DNA of 42,733 nt, taken from a virus. The notes beneath the pieces are model-generated. The model searched no databases and was not told the origin of the DNA. It saw only the letters and a program-made list of their open reading frames with translations. The stretch's first letter is position 1. The number at the start of each line of letters is the position of its first letter. The stretch covers positions 1-42,733 of the IMG/VR virus record IMGVR_UViG_3300042884_000436. One strand, given 5' to 3'. The translations under genes and the position numbers were made by a program. Of this stretch, positions 28,538-37,418 are shown one piece after another.

Positions 28538-29104
28538 TTAAAAGATGTCGAACATGGAGTCGAGAAGTAACGCTGCGCCTGCGCCAATAAGAAGAGGCGT
28601 TGCGATTGCGCCAATACCAGCCAATGCGCCGGTAGATGCACCCGTGCCAGCAACCACGCCAGTACCTGCGGTTGTTGCAGCCGTAGTACCTGCAGCCGTT
28701 GTTCCTGCCGCACCAAGCGTCGTCATTCCTGCCGTTGTTCCTGCTCCGGCTCCTAATGCAGTGCTTGTGCCAACAGCTCCACCTGTAGATACAAGCGCTC
28801 CTGATGGTAAGGCGGCTGGTATTACTGTTGGAACAATCGCCGGAGCTGCGGCTGAAGCTGGTGCAGCAATTGTCGCTGCCGTAGTGCCTGCCTTAGCCGC
28901 AGCGTTTGCTGCCATAAGATTGTTCACACCAATGGAACCACCAAGACCTGCTCCAGTGGATACCATGCTCGAGCGCTGTGCGGCGCGTGCTGCATTAAGC
29001 TGCTGTTGCGCAGCATTACGGTTTGCTTCGAGGCCTGCGCTCTGCTGAAAACCAACAGACGCCTGCCCAAGAGTGTTACGGCCTACGCCAATAAGACCAG
29101 CCAT
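28538..29104 (-). CDS. Ala/Gly/Thr-rich internal virion protein (188 aa)
   Basis: The N-terminal 60 residues are helical (GFQQSAGLEANRNAAQQQLN onward) and resemble T7 gp14-like internal proteins of podoviruses. The middle (about 70-160) is low-complexity Ala, Gly, Thr and Val. The C-terminus (LAGIGAIATPLLIGAGAALL) is a good membrane-inserting helix. Together these fit a protein that forms or lines the ejection channel in the host envelope. The start overlaps the previous stop. Confidence 0.6.
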   Translation of the reverse strand: MAGLIGVGRNTLGQASVGFQQSAGLEANRNAAQQQLNAARAAQRSSMVSTGAGLGGSIGVNNLMAANAAAKAGTTAATIAAPASAAAPAIVPTVIPAALPSGALVSTGGAVGTSTALGAGAGTTAGMTTLGAAGTTAAGTTAATTAGTGVVAGTGASTGALAGIGAIATPLLIGAGAALLLDSMFDIF

Positions 29105-29838
29105 TATTGACCTCCTCCTGCAGGTTGCCCTGATCCGGACATAAGTGAAAGAGCACGCTCTTCATCTGCCATACGGGCTTGGTTCATTGCGGCTACTCGA
29201 CCGCCAGTAATATCGTTCGAGCTTCCGATTGACGGCCCGTTGTACTGAAGACCAAAGCGGCCCATTGCTCGCTCCTGCTGGCCCTGCATGTTGGTGCCTG
29301 CATTCATGACGGACTGGTTTGCTCGAGCGACGTCGAATCCAAGATCCTTGGTATTACGACCGTCGACTTGACCAACGAGAAAGTTTTCTACGGGAGCGAA
29401 TCGGTTCAAGTAATCCTGATACTGAGCTCGCGTAACGGCAGCACTTAGGTTTGAAGCACCCTCTTTTTTATCCATTAAATAGTTGGATGGGTTTATGTTC
29501 CCGTATGCGCTATCTGTTGGGTTGTAGCTTACGTTTCCGCCATACAAGCCACCGCCAGCACCGGTAGTGATTGTGTTCGGATCAGCTTCGGTAAAGTTAG
29601 ACGTAGGGAAATAGTCACCGCCGCCAAAAAGTCCGCCACGAAAGTTCTGCGGCACGATTGGCTGACCCGAAGGTACAGTGTCCATGATGGCTGGAGCATC
29701 AAAAGCCGACTGTGGTGTTGCGCCCATAGGAGCTACCGACTTTGACATAGTGTCGTATTCGGTGAATGCGTTTCTAAACTCTGGCGTAATGTCGGCGTCA
29801 CCGCCCAACACGAATGCGAGGTTGTCAAAAAAGCTCAT
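29104..29838 (-). CDS. virion-associated protein (244 aa)
   Basis: The N-terminal half is Gly/Asn/Pro-rich and probably disordered. The C-terminal half (YQDYLNRFAPVENFLVGQVD onward) resembles the start of the next-upstream gene product (RYKEVFAPLEDQYIQQV), suggesting the two are related or form the same kind of helical bundle. This is a typical feature of internal or portal-proximal proteins of tailed phages. There is no catalytic motif. Confidence 0.6.
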   Translation of the reverse strand: MSFFDNLAFVLGGDADITPEFRNAFTEYDTMSKSVAPMGATPQSAFDAPAIMDTVPSGQPIVPQNFRGGLFGGGDYFPTSNFTEADPNTITTGAGGGLYGGNVSYNPTDSAYGNINPSNYLMDKKEGASNLSAAVTRAQYQDYLNRFAPVENFLVGQVDGRNTKDLGFDVARANQSVMNAGTNMQGQQERAMGRFGLQYNGPSIGSSNDITGGRVAAMNQARMADEERALSLMSGSGQPAGGGQ

Positions 29839-29841
29839 CTG

Positions 29842-30462
29842 TTATCCGCCTGTTGAATTTGTGACGCCGCTGAATGTCGGCTGCGGCGTTTGTGGTTTCT
29901 TCAGCTTGCTGTCGACAAATGGTGTGGCAGCGTAACCAAGACCAGCCGACACGCCAGATCGGATTGCACTGCTCTTATCGAAGGCGTTTGCTGCCGCAGC
30001 ATTAGCTTTTTCCTGCGACTGACGAGCAATACCGGCCATGCCTTCAATTGCATCCGAAGCCTGACCCTGACCAATTGCCATCACGCCACGCAGGCCTTGA
30101 TAGAAGCGATCTGTGTTGGCGACCTTTGCGCCAGATACGCCAATACCCTGCCCAACCGCTTGAGCGCGACGCAGAGCTGCACTGTTTTCTTGGAATGCGC
30201 CAGAGGATGGATCGACGCCCTGCTGGAACATCTGATCGGAGAGCTTGTCTTGACCAGTCTGGAACTCTCTCTGGAACTGCGCAGCAGCAATGCCGCCAGC
30301 GTTCTCATAGTTAGACTGATCGCGAACATCGAAGACCTGTTGAATGTACTGGTCCTCGAGCGGAGCAAAGACTTCCTTATACCGATTGAACCGCTGCGCA
30401 GCGATTTCAGCAAGAGCTCTCTCTTGTTCGGTTTCGTCTAGTTTCTTAGCACCCTTACCCAT
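29842..30462 (-). CDS. internal virion protein-like helical protein (206 aa)
   Basis: It is largely helical and Gln/Ala-rich: RFNRYKEVFAPLEDQYIQQV, then a long helix rich in Gln, then a Gly/Ser-rich segment and a basic Pro/Thr tail. This type is common next to the ejection proteins of podovirus-like phages. The start overlaps the stop of the GNAT-like gene by one base. The exact role is unknown; assignment is from composition and position. Confidence 0.6.
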   Translation of the reverse strand: MGKGAKKLDETEQERALAEIAAQRFNRYKEVFAPLEDQYIQQVFDVRDQSNYENAGGIAAAQFQREFQTGQDKLSDQMFQQGVDPSSGAFQENSAALRRAQAVGQGIGVSGAKVANTDRFYQGLRGVMAIGQGQASDAIEGMAGIARQSQEKANAAAANAFDKSSAIRSGVSAGLGYAATPFVDSKLKKPQTPQPTFSGVTNSTGG

Positions 30463-30860
30463 TACAGTTTCTTCCTATACGTCGTGCAGACATTTTGGTA
30501 ACCATGTTTTTCGGCTACTCTCTTGAATCCCGCACGCGGGGAAGAGAATTCGATATAGCCTGATTCCGCAGCTTTTGCTAGCTCTTCTAGCTCATGCTGG
30601 TGCAGGTCTATCGCGTTACCCGTTTTACTGTACGCAACGTCAACAACAAGTACGGTACGGTCCAGATACGGATGTTTGTATTGGCTCAATACAACAAAAC
30701 TCTCACTATCAAAAGGATGCATAAACAAAAATGCTTTTCCTGCCAAGAGCGCGTTATAAATATCGTCCGGCGTCCACTCAGCATCCGTCTTTTCCGCCAC
30801 CTCGAGCAGCGCTGTGAGAATGAATTCTCTGCATTCTCGGACATCTATGCTGTTCATCAT
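30462..30860 (-). CDS. GNAT-like (T7 gp13-type) protein (132 aa)
   Basis: It looks like an acetyltransferase-fold protein: strand FVVLSQYK, strand TVLVVDVAYS, a long helix (HELEELAKAAESG) and a C-terminal GFKRVAEKHGYQNVCTTYRK typical of GNAT endings. Small GNAT-like genes sit at the head of internal-virion-protein clusters in T7-like phages (gp13), where they aid virion assembly. The acetyl-CoA loop is not clearly visible, so catalysis is uncertain. Confidence 0.6.
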   Translation of the reverse strand: MMNSIDVRECREFILTALLEVAEKTDAEWTPDDIYNALLAGKAFLFMHPFDSESFVVLSQYKHPYLDRTVLVVDVAYSKTGNAIDLHQHELEELAKAAESGYIEFSSPRAGFKRVAEKHGYQNVCTTYRKKL

Positions 30861-31549
30861 AAGTACGTCACATCCACGATTAAGGCTTGGCCGTTGTTGT
30901 CTATTGCAGATGATGGACTTCTAGAAATTAGTGACCTTTGATCAACTGTCAGCGTGACAGATCCGGTATTGTTTTTTACAAACACAGAAAAAGTGGGAAC
31001 GAAGTAAAGTGGCTCTCCACGATTGTTAAATCCTTGAAATATTGCGGCATCTTCCCAACCTAACTGAGCAGAAGGAATTACTGCATAGTTTCTGTTGGCG
31101 CTGAGGCTAATCGTTCCGCCGCCATATCCACGGGTGACGTTGATCAGCTCTCTGATTGCCATTGGCTTGGTACTGAGGCTAAAGGCGATTGACCCGCTTG
31201 GTGTGTAGATGTCGAAGCCAGCGCCGTTGCTTTGACCTTGAACGGCAGGCTCGAACCGATACCAGTTAACAACCGTACCAATAGGGCCAAGTACCCACAG
31301 GCGGTAGTTGCGTGTGGTTCCATTTAGCCATTGTCGGCGGATATGTACACCTGCTGTGTCGCAGCGGAATGCATAGAGAGAGTAGGCGTCAACGGTAAAC
31401 GATGCCACTACGGTGCTACCGTAGATTGCTCCAGCGACAAGGTTTGATACGGTTGTTACAGATCCGGAACCGGTGCAGTTGTAGTGAATTCCTTCGCCGT
31501 CAATTTGGATTGCGCCGGAATCGTTATAGATCGTCATGCCTGCTGGCAT
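30857..31549 (-). CDS. tail/fibre-associated beta-rich protein (230 aa)
   Basis: The N-terminus MPAGMTIYNDSGAIQIDG resembles that of the preceding small gene (MPQGLQVWDDQGRVLVDLG), a short beta motif found in proteins encoded after gpJ-like fibres. The rest is beta-rich, Gly/Ser/Tyr-rich and without motifs. It probably forms a minor tail or fibre component. It is coupled to both neighbours by overlapping stop and start codons. Confidence 0.65.
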   Translation of the reverse strand: MPAGMTIYNDSGAIQIDGEGIHYNCTGSGSVTTVSNLVAGAIYGSTVVASFTVDAYSLYAFRCDTAGVHIRRQWLNGTTRNYRLWVLGPIGTVVNWYRFEPAVQGQSNGAGFDIYTPSGSIAFSLSTKPMAIRELINVTRGYGGGTISLSANRNYAVIPSAQLGWEDAAIFQGFNNRGEPLYFVPTFSVFVKNNTGSVTLTVDQRSLISRSPSSAIDNNGQALIVDVTYL

Positions 31550-31830
31550 CAGCGCACTCCGTAAATAAGAGTTCCGGACACAGGAACCGACGACCAGCTC
31601 ATGGTCGATCCACTAAATGTCACAGATGGCATCGTGGTCGCGCCGGTAACCGCCTCTTCTGTCGACGGCACCCACACAAAAAACGGTGTACCGCTTTGCA
31701 GCAAGACATTAGTTATGGAGCCAGCGGTATTTAGGGTAACTGGGGTGGAGCCAGCCAAGCGTCCAAGCCAGTCGCCAAGATCAACAAGGACACGACCTTG
31801 GTCGTCCCAGACCTGCAGCCCCTGCGGCAT
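31549..31830 (-). CDS. small tail-associated protein (93 aa)
   Basis: It begins MPQGLQVWDDQGRVLVDLGD, a pattern I recognise from small proteins downstream of gpJ-type host-specificity proteins. The remainder is Thr/Ser-rich and beta-like. TAATG and TGATG overlaps join it to the genes on both sides. It may be a paralogue, in its first 20 residues, of the next gene. Confidence 0.65.
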   Translation of the reverse strand: MPQGLQVWDDQGRVLVDLGDWLGRLAGSTPVTLNTAGSITNVLLQSGTPFFVWVPSTEEAVTGATTMPSVTFSGSTMSWSSVPVSGTLIYGVR

Positions 31831-34514
31831 TACCAGACACCCATACGCACACGCATAGTGCCGCTTGCGTCATAGACCCTGATCTGATTGCTTTCGATCT
31901 CGAGCCTTGCTCCAGACGCCGCTGTGCGCAGAAGGCCAATGTTTGCGGTGATGGCGGACAGGCTGTTTGCTACGATCTTATCCGCGTTGAGGCTAACAAT
32001 CTTTGCGGATTCGATGGTGGCGTCGCCGATCTTGGCGTTGACGATAGATCCGTTTTGGATCGTTGCTGAATCTATATAGACACCAGCCGGAACATTGACG
32101 CCGTTTATTACCGATGCCGTTGTTGTGACGATGAATGGTGTCTTTGGCGCTACGCTTGGACCTGATGGACTTGAGATCGCAAACCTGTCCGCCCTCACGA
32201 TAAAGTCGGAAACCGGTGTCCCATTGATTGCGGTAGATGCCAAGCCGAAACCAGACACATAACCGTTATTATCAATCTTGATGGTGTACTGAGCAGACAA
32301 GCCGTTGACTGTGCTAGCCGTTGCAGTGGCGTTCTGCTCTACCGATATCCCACTTCCGCCAAAGTTGTTTAGGCGTGCGTTGATGACGGAGTAGTCTTGA
32401 GCTGAAGCTGTCGCAAAGCCAGCCGCATCCGTCGCCGACTGAGCCGCTTGGTTTCTGGACGCAAGAGCACCAGATGCGCTAGTCGAAGCGCTCGAGGCAG
32501 ATCCACTCGCTGCAGATGCTGACTGAGAAGCTTCTGTCGCTTTGGTCGAAGCAGTAGACGCTGAGGTCGATGCCGCATTAGCAGAGGTCTGAGCGGTAGT
32601 CGCGGAGTTGGCCGCGTTTGTTGCTGCCGTCTGCGCGTCGGTCTTTGCCGAAGTAGCCACAACTGCAGAGCTAGCCGAAGCCGATGCACTATCGCCTGCC
32701 TCATCTGCATGCGTTGCTGCTTGTGATGCCGATGTTGCCGCTGCAGTTGCAGATGTGTTCGAAGCATCTCGAGCACTTTCCGCCGCCACCCGCGATACGT
32801 TAGCCGAAGAGGCTGAGTTGCTGGCCTCAGTTGCCTTGGTTGTTGCTGTGGTCGCAGATCCCGCCGCTGCGCTGGCAGAGTTGCCTGCCGATGTTGCGCT
32901 ATTTGTGGCGGTGGTTGCTGATGTTACGGCAGTCGCACTAGCCGACTCAGCGGTATTCTTTGCCGACACAGCCGCAGTGCTTGCTACCTCAGCGCTATTC
33001 TTCGCAGTTACCGCAGCGTCCTTAGCAGCTACGGCAGCGTCCTTGGACGTCGTCGCAGTTACAGCAGCCGTTTCCGCAGTGAGCTTAGAGGACTCTGCAG
33101 CCGATGCAGAGTTGGTGGCGCTGGTTGCAGAAGCTGTGGCCGAAGACGCGCTAGTAGCTGCAGCGGTGGCAGACGCAGCCGCATTCCCGCTAGCTGTTTC
33201 CGCTGCATTCTTGGCAGCAACGGCAGTCAATGAATTTGAAGTAGATACTGACGCTGCAGCTTCTGCGTCGTCGGCATATCCTTGGGCTAGGGTCGCATTC
33301 GTCGCTGAGGAACTGGCTGCGGTCTGTGCGGTAGCGTTAGCTGCCTCTGCCCCCACCTTAGCTGTATTGGCCGCTGTGGCTGCGCTGGAGGCATTTGTAG
33401 CTGCAGTGGTGGCTGTGCTGGCGCTGGTAGACGCTGCTGTTGCAGATGTCTGTGCGTCTGCCTTAGCGGACTCTGCGGCTACCTTCGATGTGTTCGCTGC
33501 GGTGGCTGCGGTTTCTGCGTTGGTGGCAAAGGTTGATGCATTGGTAGCTGACGTTGCTGCCGCACTCGACGCTGTTTGTGCAGCGGTGTTCGCACTTTCT
33601 GCTGCGGTCTTTGCTGTGTTTGATGCAGTTGCTGAGGTGGCTGCGTTAGCTGCGCTGGTTGCAGCTTGTGAGGCGGATGTGGTTGCGGTAGTAGCTGCGC
33701 TGCCTGCCGTGCCTGCGGATGTACTCGCGTTAGTAGCAGCAGTCTGAGCAGTATCCTTTGCAACAACAGCGTCGTCCTTTGCAGAGATGGCGTCGACTTT
33801 TGCCTGAACGGCAATGTCTTTTGCACCGATAGATTCAACCTTGGCCGCGATAGAAGCTTCTGCCGCTGCCTGTGCTGCAGCGAGGTTATCAGCGGAAGAA
33901 CTTGAGTTACCAAACGCCGTTTCAAGATCGTCGATCTGCGTTTGAATAGTGGTCTGCGTCGACTCAATCGTGTTGATTCGCGTGCCAAGCTGCGTGTTAA
34001 GCTGAGAGTTGCCTATAGAGTTTGTGAGAGTGTCGAGCAGGTACTGAGTATTGGGCAGGGTTGCGCCCATTACGCCAGCCGTCTGACTGGTGGCTGACTC
34101 AATCCCATTGTCGTTTACGTTAGAGACCCAGTAATAGTAGGTCTTGTTCGATCCTACTAAGTCTGCAAAGAAGCGGCCCTCCATGTTTGCCAGCACTTCG
34201 GCATTGGCAAATACGTTGGTGGTTGAGCGGTAGATACGGGTGTTACTGTGACCTACATAGTCTACGTAATCCCACGTTAGAACGATGTTCTCGAATGCTC
34301 CATCAGCCTCGAGGTTGGTAGGAATAGTCGGAGCCTGTACTTCACCAGTGGCGGAGCTACCGACATCAATACCATTCTTATCAAAAAAGCCAGCACCGCG
34401 CATGTCAGCAACGGTGACGGCTTTGTTCTCTACGTTCTCAATCTTCTGGCGGACAGCCTCGAGAAAGCGCCTAGTCTCTGGATCACCCTTAATAGGTGTC
34501 TTAGGTAAGCTCAC
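31830..34514 (-). CDS. gpJ-like tail fibre / host-specificity protein with Ala-rich shaft (894 aa)
   Basis: The order of parts is an N-terminal helix; a fibronectin type III-like domain (about 62-150, with VLTWDYVDY and YYYWVSNVNDNG); a coiled coil; a long Ala/Ser/Thr shaft of about 500 residues built from units like SATNAS-x-A-x-x-A; and a C-terminal region (FIVRADRFAISS, YIDSATIQNGSI, then AKIGDATIESAKI) matching the end of lambda gpJ-type proteins (DUF1983). It probably contacts the host surface. The GTG start overlaps the previous TGA. The Ala-rich shaft yields a long false frame on the + strand. Confidence 0.75.
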   Translation of the reverse strand: MSLPKTPIKGDPETRRFLEAVRQKIENVENKAVTVADMRGAGFFDKNGIDVGSSATGEVQAPTIPTNLEADGAFENIVLTWDYVDYVGHSNTRIYRSTTNVFANAEVLANMEGRFFADLVGSNKTYYYWVSNVNDNGIESATSQTAGVMGATLPNTQYLLDTLTNSIGNSQLNTQLGTRINTIESTQTTIQTQIDDLETAFGNSSSSADNLAAAQAAAEASIAAKVESIGAKDIAVQAKVDAISAKDDAVVAKDTAQTAATNASTSAGTAGSAATTATTSASQAATSAANAATSATASNTAKTAAESANTAAQTASSAAATSATNASTFATNAETAATAANTSKVAAESAKADAQTSATAASTSASTATTAATNASSAATAANTAKVGAEAANATAQTAASSSATNATLAQGYADDAEAAASVSTSNSLTAVAAKNAAETASGNAAASATAAATSASSATASATSATNSASAAESSKLTAETAAVTATTSKDAAVAAKDAAVTAKNSAEVASTAAVSAKNTAESASATAVTSATTATNSATSAGNSASAAAGSATTATTKATEASNSASSANVSRVAAESARDASNTSATAAATSASQAATHADEAGDSASASASSAVVATSAKTDAQTAATNAANSATTAQTSANAASTSASTASTKATEASQSASAASGSASSASTSASGALASRNQAAQSATDAAGFATASAQDYSVINARLNNFGGSGISVEQNATATASTVNGLSAQYTIKIDNNGYVSGFGLASTAINGTPVSDFIVRADRFAISSPSGPSVAPKTPFIVTTTASVINGVNVPAGVYIDSATIQNGSIVNAKIGDATIESAKIVSLNADKIVANSLSAITANIGLLRTAASGARLEIESNQIRVYDASGTMRVRMGVW

Positions 34515-36190
34515 TGGAACTCCTCCGGCGACTCCGCAATCAGCACTTGGTTCACATCATTCGAACCAGTGAGGCGGAACTGGAATTCCTTTGAAAGATA
34601 ACCAGACGGAAGGCGGAACATCGATCCGCTTGTCACAGACTGCGTGTGCTTCAATACGCCATCTGCGTATAAATCAAACGTGACTGGATAAGCCTCTGCG
34701 TCAACAATGGCGCATGAAGGATTGATAGGCTTCTCGAGCCGGACCTCTTTGGACCGCCATGTATACGGCGATGCCGTACCTGCATCAAACTTGCGGACAG
34801 TGCTCACGCCAGCCGTTTCGATCACCAGATACAGAGCATCGTCTGTAGGATCGTTATAGCCAGCCTTGGCGTAGTAATTGAGGGTGGAGATCTGTGGGTA
34901 CTCACCGCGACCGTCAAAGACGTAGCCGCCGCTCTGGCCTCCGTTCTGCCAGAAGAAGATGTACCGACCTTCGTAGTGGTGGCCGTGAATGCTCGAGGGG
35001 TTCAGAGCCTGCCACTGGTCGCGTGTGAAGATGCCTTCGGTGATTAGGCTAACGCCACTCTCTCCCGCCGCCACAAGCCCGTCAGGAGAGGCATACAGGG
35101 CAACCTCACCCATGTCGGCTATAGACCTACCAGAGACGCAAGCTTGGTTGTTGTCGATCTCCGTAGCCGTCATCGCAGACGGTGAGGATCCAGTCATCAA
35201 GACAGGCTTGCCGGTCGTCATAACCATCAAGCCAATGCTGATGCTGGCGAGACCAACTACTCGAGACTTGGCCGTTAATGAGTAGGCTTTGGGAAATGCG
35301 TGCGGAAGGTATGCTTCAGAGAAGAATACGGACCGGCCAGAGAAACCTGCGAGCATACCGTTGGGCATCGATGTCAGCCCAATCATAGGGCCGTCGGGGT
35401 GGTTACCAGTGTTCTCGTCAGGCGGAGGATTCCAGTTAGTCGATGGAATGATTTCCCCAAGATCCTCGTCTAGGATTGCGTCGGTCGTTGACGTGGCGCT
35501 GTACGCCATATCCTTAACGAACTGGAACTCACCGTTGATGTTGGTCCGGTAGATGCGGCGAACGGCTGGCTTGGAGACTGTGTTGTAGATGTGGGCTGGG
35601 GCGGCTCCCGTCATCGTGATCGTTACAGTCTCACCTGTCTTCACATCGAGGATAGGAGACGCAGGGGAAGGAGCTGACTCTTCTCCGATGCCAGACACCC
35701 ACGTATAAACGTAAGAGCGAGATAGCGCAGTGATCGTGGTATCCGCTATCGCCGTTGTTACTGAAACGGTGGGCTGATCCGTAGGCGCTGGAACACCAAG
35801 CTTTCGAGTTACCGAAGGCTCATATGTCGGCGCAACAGATCCAGTGATCTCCGTACCAATCGCCATGCGCGGGAACTGCTGACCCGTCCAGTACAGACGG
35901 TCATATGGATCTTCAGCAATTGGTGATGGAACGGCGTGGACGTCTGTGGTCCACACAAGCCAGTAGGGATTTCCCTGCCGGTCACGATGCCTGTAGATCG
36001 TGCGAGTGTTGTTTGGAACAACGAAAGAGGCGTTGTTGTGATCAACGCCAGCAACAGGAGCACGCCAAGCAGAGAGGCGGCCAGAATCAAAGCGTGCATT
36101 CTCAGCGATGGTTGCCGCTGTGTCCGGCAAAAGTCGCGGGGAAACTTGGGGCAACACGCCACCAAATGTCTGCAGTTTGATACTAGCCAT
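34511..36190 (-). CDS. beta-rich tail structural protein (559 aa)
   Basis: It starts IKLQTFGGVLPQVSPRLLPD and is made of beta strands throughout (WLVWTTDVHAV, SRSYVYTWVSG, GRYIFFWQNGG, YVFDGRGEYPQ), suggesting a propeller or hub-like fold. Proteins of this type lie between tail-tube and fibre genes in podovirus-like phages and form part of the tail, comparable in place to T7 gp12 or P22 gp10. No sequence identity to those can be shown by eye. Confidence 0.65.
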   Translation of the reverse strand: MASIKLQTFGGVLPQVSPRLLPDTAATIAENARFDSGRLSAWRAPVAGVDHNNASFVVPNNTRTIYRHRDRQGNPYWLVWTTDVHAVPSPIAEDPYDRLYWTGQQFPRMAIGTEITGSVAPTYEPSVTRKLGVPAPTDQPTVSVTTAIADTTITALSRSYVYTWVSGIGEESAPSPASPILDVKTGETVTITMTGAAPAHIYNTVSKPAVRRIYRTNINGEFQFVKDMAYSATSTTDAILDEDLGEIIPSTNWNPPPDENTGNHPDGPMIGLTSMPNGMLAGFSGRSVFFSEAYLPHAFPKAYSLTAKSRVVGLASISIGLMVMTTGKPVLMTGSSPSAMTATEIDNNQACVSGRSIADMGEVALYASPDGLVAAGESGVSLITEGIFTRDQWQALNPSSIHGHHYEGRYIFFWQNGGQSGGYVFDGRGEYPQISTLNYYAKAGYNDPTDDALYLVIETAGVSTVRKFDAGTASPYTWRSKEVRLEKPINPSCAIVDAEAYPVTFDLYADGVLKHTQSVTSGSMFRLPSGYLSKEFQFRLTGSNDVNQVLIAESPEEFQ

Positions 36191-36215
36191 CTATCAGCCT
36201 ATCTACTTACCTCCT

Positions 36216-36237
36216 CACCTCCATACATGGAGAGGTG
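36216..36237. other. hairpin upstream of the tail protein gene
   Basis: CACCTC (36216-36221) / GAGGTG (36232-36237) with a 10-base loop lies in the 57-base gap between the 59-aa gene and the tail protein gene. On the - strand it is followed by AGGAGG, about 20 bases from the ATG. It may be an RNA-processing or translation-control hairpin in the late message. Confidence 0.35.
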
Positions 36238-36247
36238 TGTTATTTAC

Positions 36248-36427
36248 TTACTGCCCTTGTGGAGCCTGCCCTTGGGCCTGCGTGAACACCTTACGGATAA
36301 GTCCGTCCGACACGCGATGCGGCAACTCAGCAAGAGCCCCAAGAACGATGTTAACTTCTTGAACAGTCAGATTGATGGCAATGCCTTCCTGCTTGTTCTC
36401 TTCGTTAAACTTTTCCATTTCACTCAT
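36248..36427 (-). CDS. small conserved-type phage protein (59 aa)
   Basis: The product MSEMEKFNEENKQEGIAINL, then TVQEVNIVLGALAELPHR, resembles small proteins in marine podoviruses that share the I-x-L-x-V-x-E-V-N-x-V-L-x-A-L-x-E-L-P pattern and a Gln/Pro-rich end. The function is unknown. It lies in the tail gene region, 21 bases after the preceding stop, with AGAGGAAAC upstream. Confidence 0.65.
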   Translation of the reverse strand: MSEMEKFNEENKQEGIAINLTVQEVNIVLGALAELPHRVSDGLIRKVFTQAQGQAPQGQ

Positions 36428-36448
36428 GTATGTTTCCTCTGTGACTAA

Positions 36449-36820
36449 TTACGTGACTGGCTGTTCAGGCTCTTCAACAGGCGGCGACCAAGGGAACGCG
36501 CCTTCGTTAACTTCTTCAACCGGAGTCTTCTTGGCAGCAATCTGCTTTGCGATCTGTCCGTCGACGTGCTCTTTGTAAGAGCCGACAACGACGCTTTGAA
36601 TCCAACCAAGAACCTGAGCTTCGGTGAGATCTTCGTATGCAGTGAAGTTTTCTGCGTCGACTTCCTCTGGATTGAATGGTGTTGCGCCATTGAATACGCC
36701 TTCATTGCCATCTTCGTCGGTACCTGTGCAGGTCCAAGTTGTCTGGACAATAACGCCTTCAAGGTCAAGCGCGTCGGCCTTCTTGATTGATTTAAGAGCC
36801 CATGTGTAAGTTGTAGCCAC
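36449..36820 (-). CDS. conserved-type phage protein of the DUF7936 kind (123 aa)
   Basis: The N-terminal TYTWALKSIKKADALDLEGV, the following VVQTTWTCTG-like strand, and EDLTEAQVLGWIQSVVVGSY match a small protein found in many marine and cyanobacterial phages near tail-fibre genes (as I recall, DUF7936). The C-terminus is Pro/Glu-rich. The GTG start follows AGAGGAA. It is probably virion-associated or a fibre accessory; the function is unknown. Confidence 0.7.
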   Translation of the reverse strand: MATTYTWALKSIKKADALDLEGVIVQTTWTCTGTDEDGNEGVFNGATPFNPEEVDAENFTAYEDLTEAQVLGWIQSVVVGSYKEHVDGQIAKQIAAKKTPVEEVNEGAFPWSPPVEEPEQPVT

Positions 36821-36940
36821 GATAATTCCTCTTACTATAAATTTCCAAGTGATGCTTCATTGCTCATGATTGAGAAAAAAGCAAGTTAGTTCACTGTGCC
36901 ACTGTCCGTAATGGCGGTACTTATGCAACGCCTTCGTTAT

Positions 36941-37417
36941 CTAGTTGTTGCCAGAGCCTTCAGATTCTAGTTGTACCGTCCAATAACGGGTGACGCCATT
37001 AGCGGTTGCGCTAACAGTCCATGTAGTGGATCTGTATGTCGCTCCGGTAATAAGATTGAATGAGCGTTCCGTCCCTGTGTATGTTCCTGTTGCCGGAACA
37101 CCAAACGTCCCACTTCTTGTGACAGTCCACGTTGCGGAAACACTGCATGAGATAATTATGGTGACTGATGAAGGCGATGGCTCGTAGGTGATATCAGACA
37201 AAAACACTGCAGTTCCAGCAGAAGTTCCGCCGTCAGGGCTAAAAGTGGCAGCAGGTGCGTTCGACTTGCCACGAAGGTTGTCCATCGAAATCGTGCCAGA
37301 TGCCACACCGGCCAACGTCCGCACCGCCGATTCATTGAGCGAGATCGAAGCCGTTGCTGACCGGCCAAGCTCAGTGTTGACCTGCGACATGGATATGGTG
37401 GTGGTAGGAAGCGCCAT
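36941..37417 (-). CDS. minor tail/fibre protein (158 aa)
   Basis: The first 55 residues (SMSQVNTELGRSATASISLN onward, ending MDNLRGKS) are a known-looking module of phage tail proteins: a helix with V-N-x-E-L-G followed by I-S-L-N and a turn before R-G-K-S. The rest is an Ig-like beta domain (SATWTVTRSGTFGV onward). It follows the S74 fibre gene after one base and may attach to or decorate the fibre. Confidence 0.65.
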   Translation of the reverse strand: MALPTTTISMSQVNTELGRSATASISLNESAVRTLAGVASGTISMDNLRGKSNAPAATFSPDGGTSAGTAVFLSDITYEPSPSSVTIIISCSVSATWTVTRSGTFGVPATGTYTGTERSFNLITGATYRSTTWTVSATANGVTRYWTVQLESEGSGNN

Positions 37418-37418
37418 G

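Noticed and set aside
32608-33747. 379-codon open frame on the + strand
   Set aside because: It is antisense to the Ala/Ser/Thr-rich fibre shaft; its Ala/Val-rich product is the expected shadow of that codon pattern, and it has no ribosome binding site.
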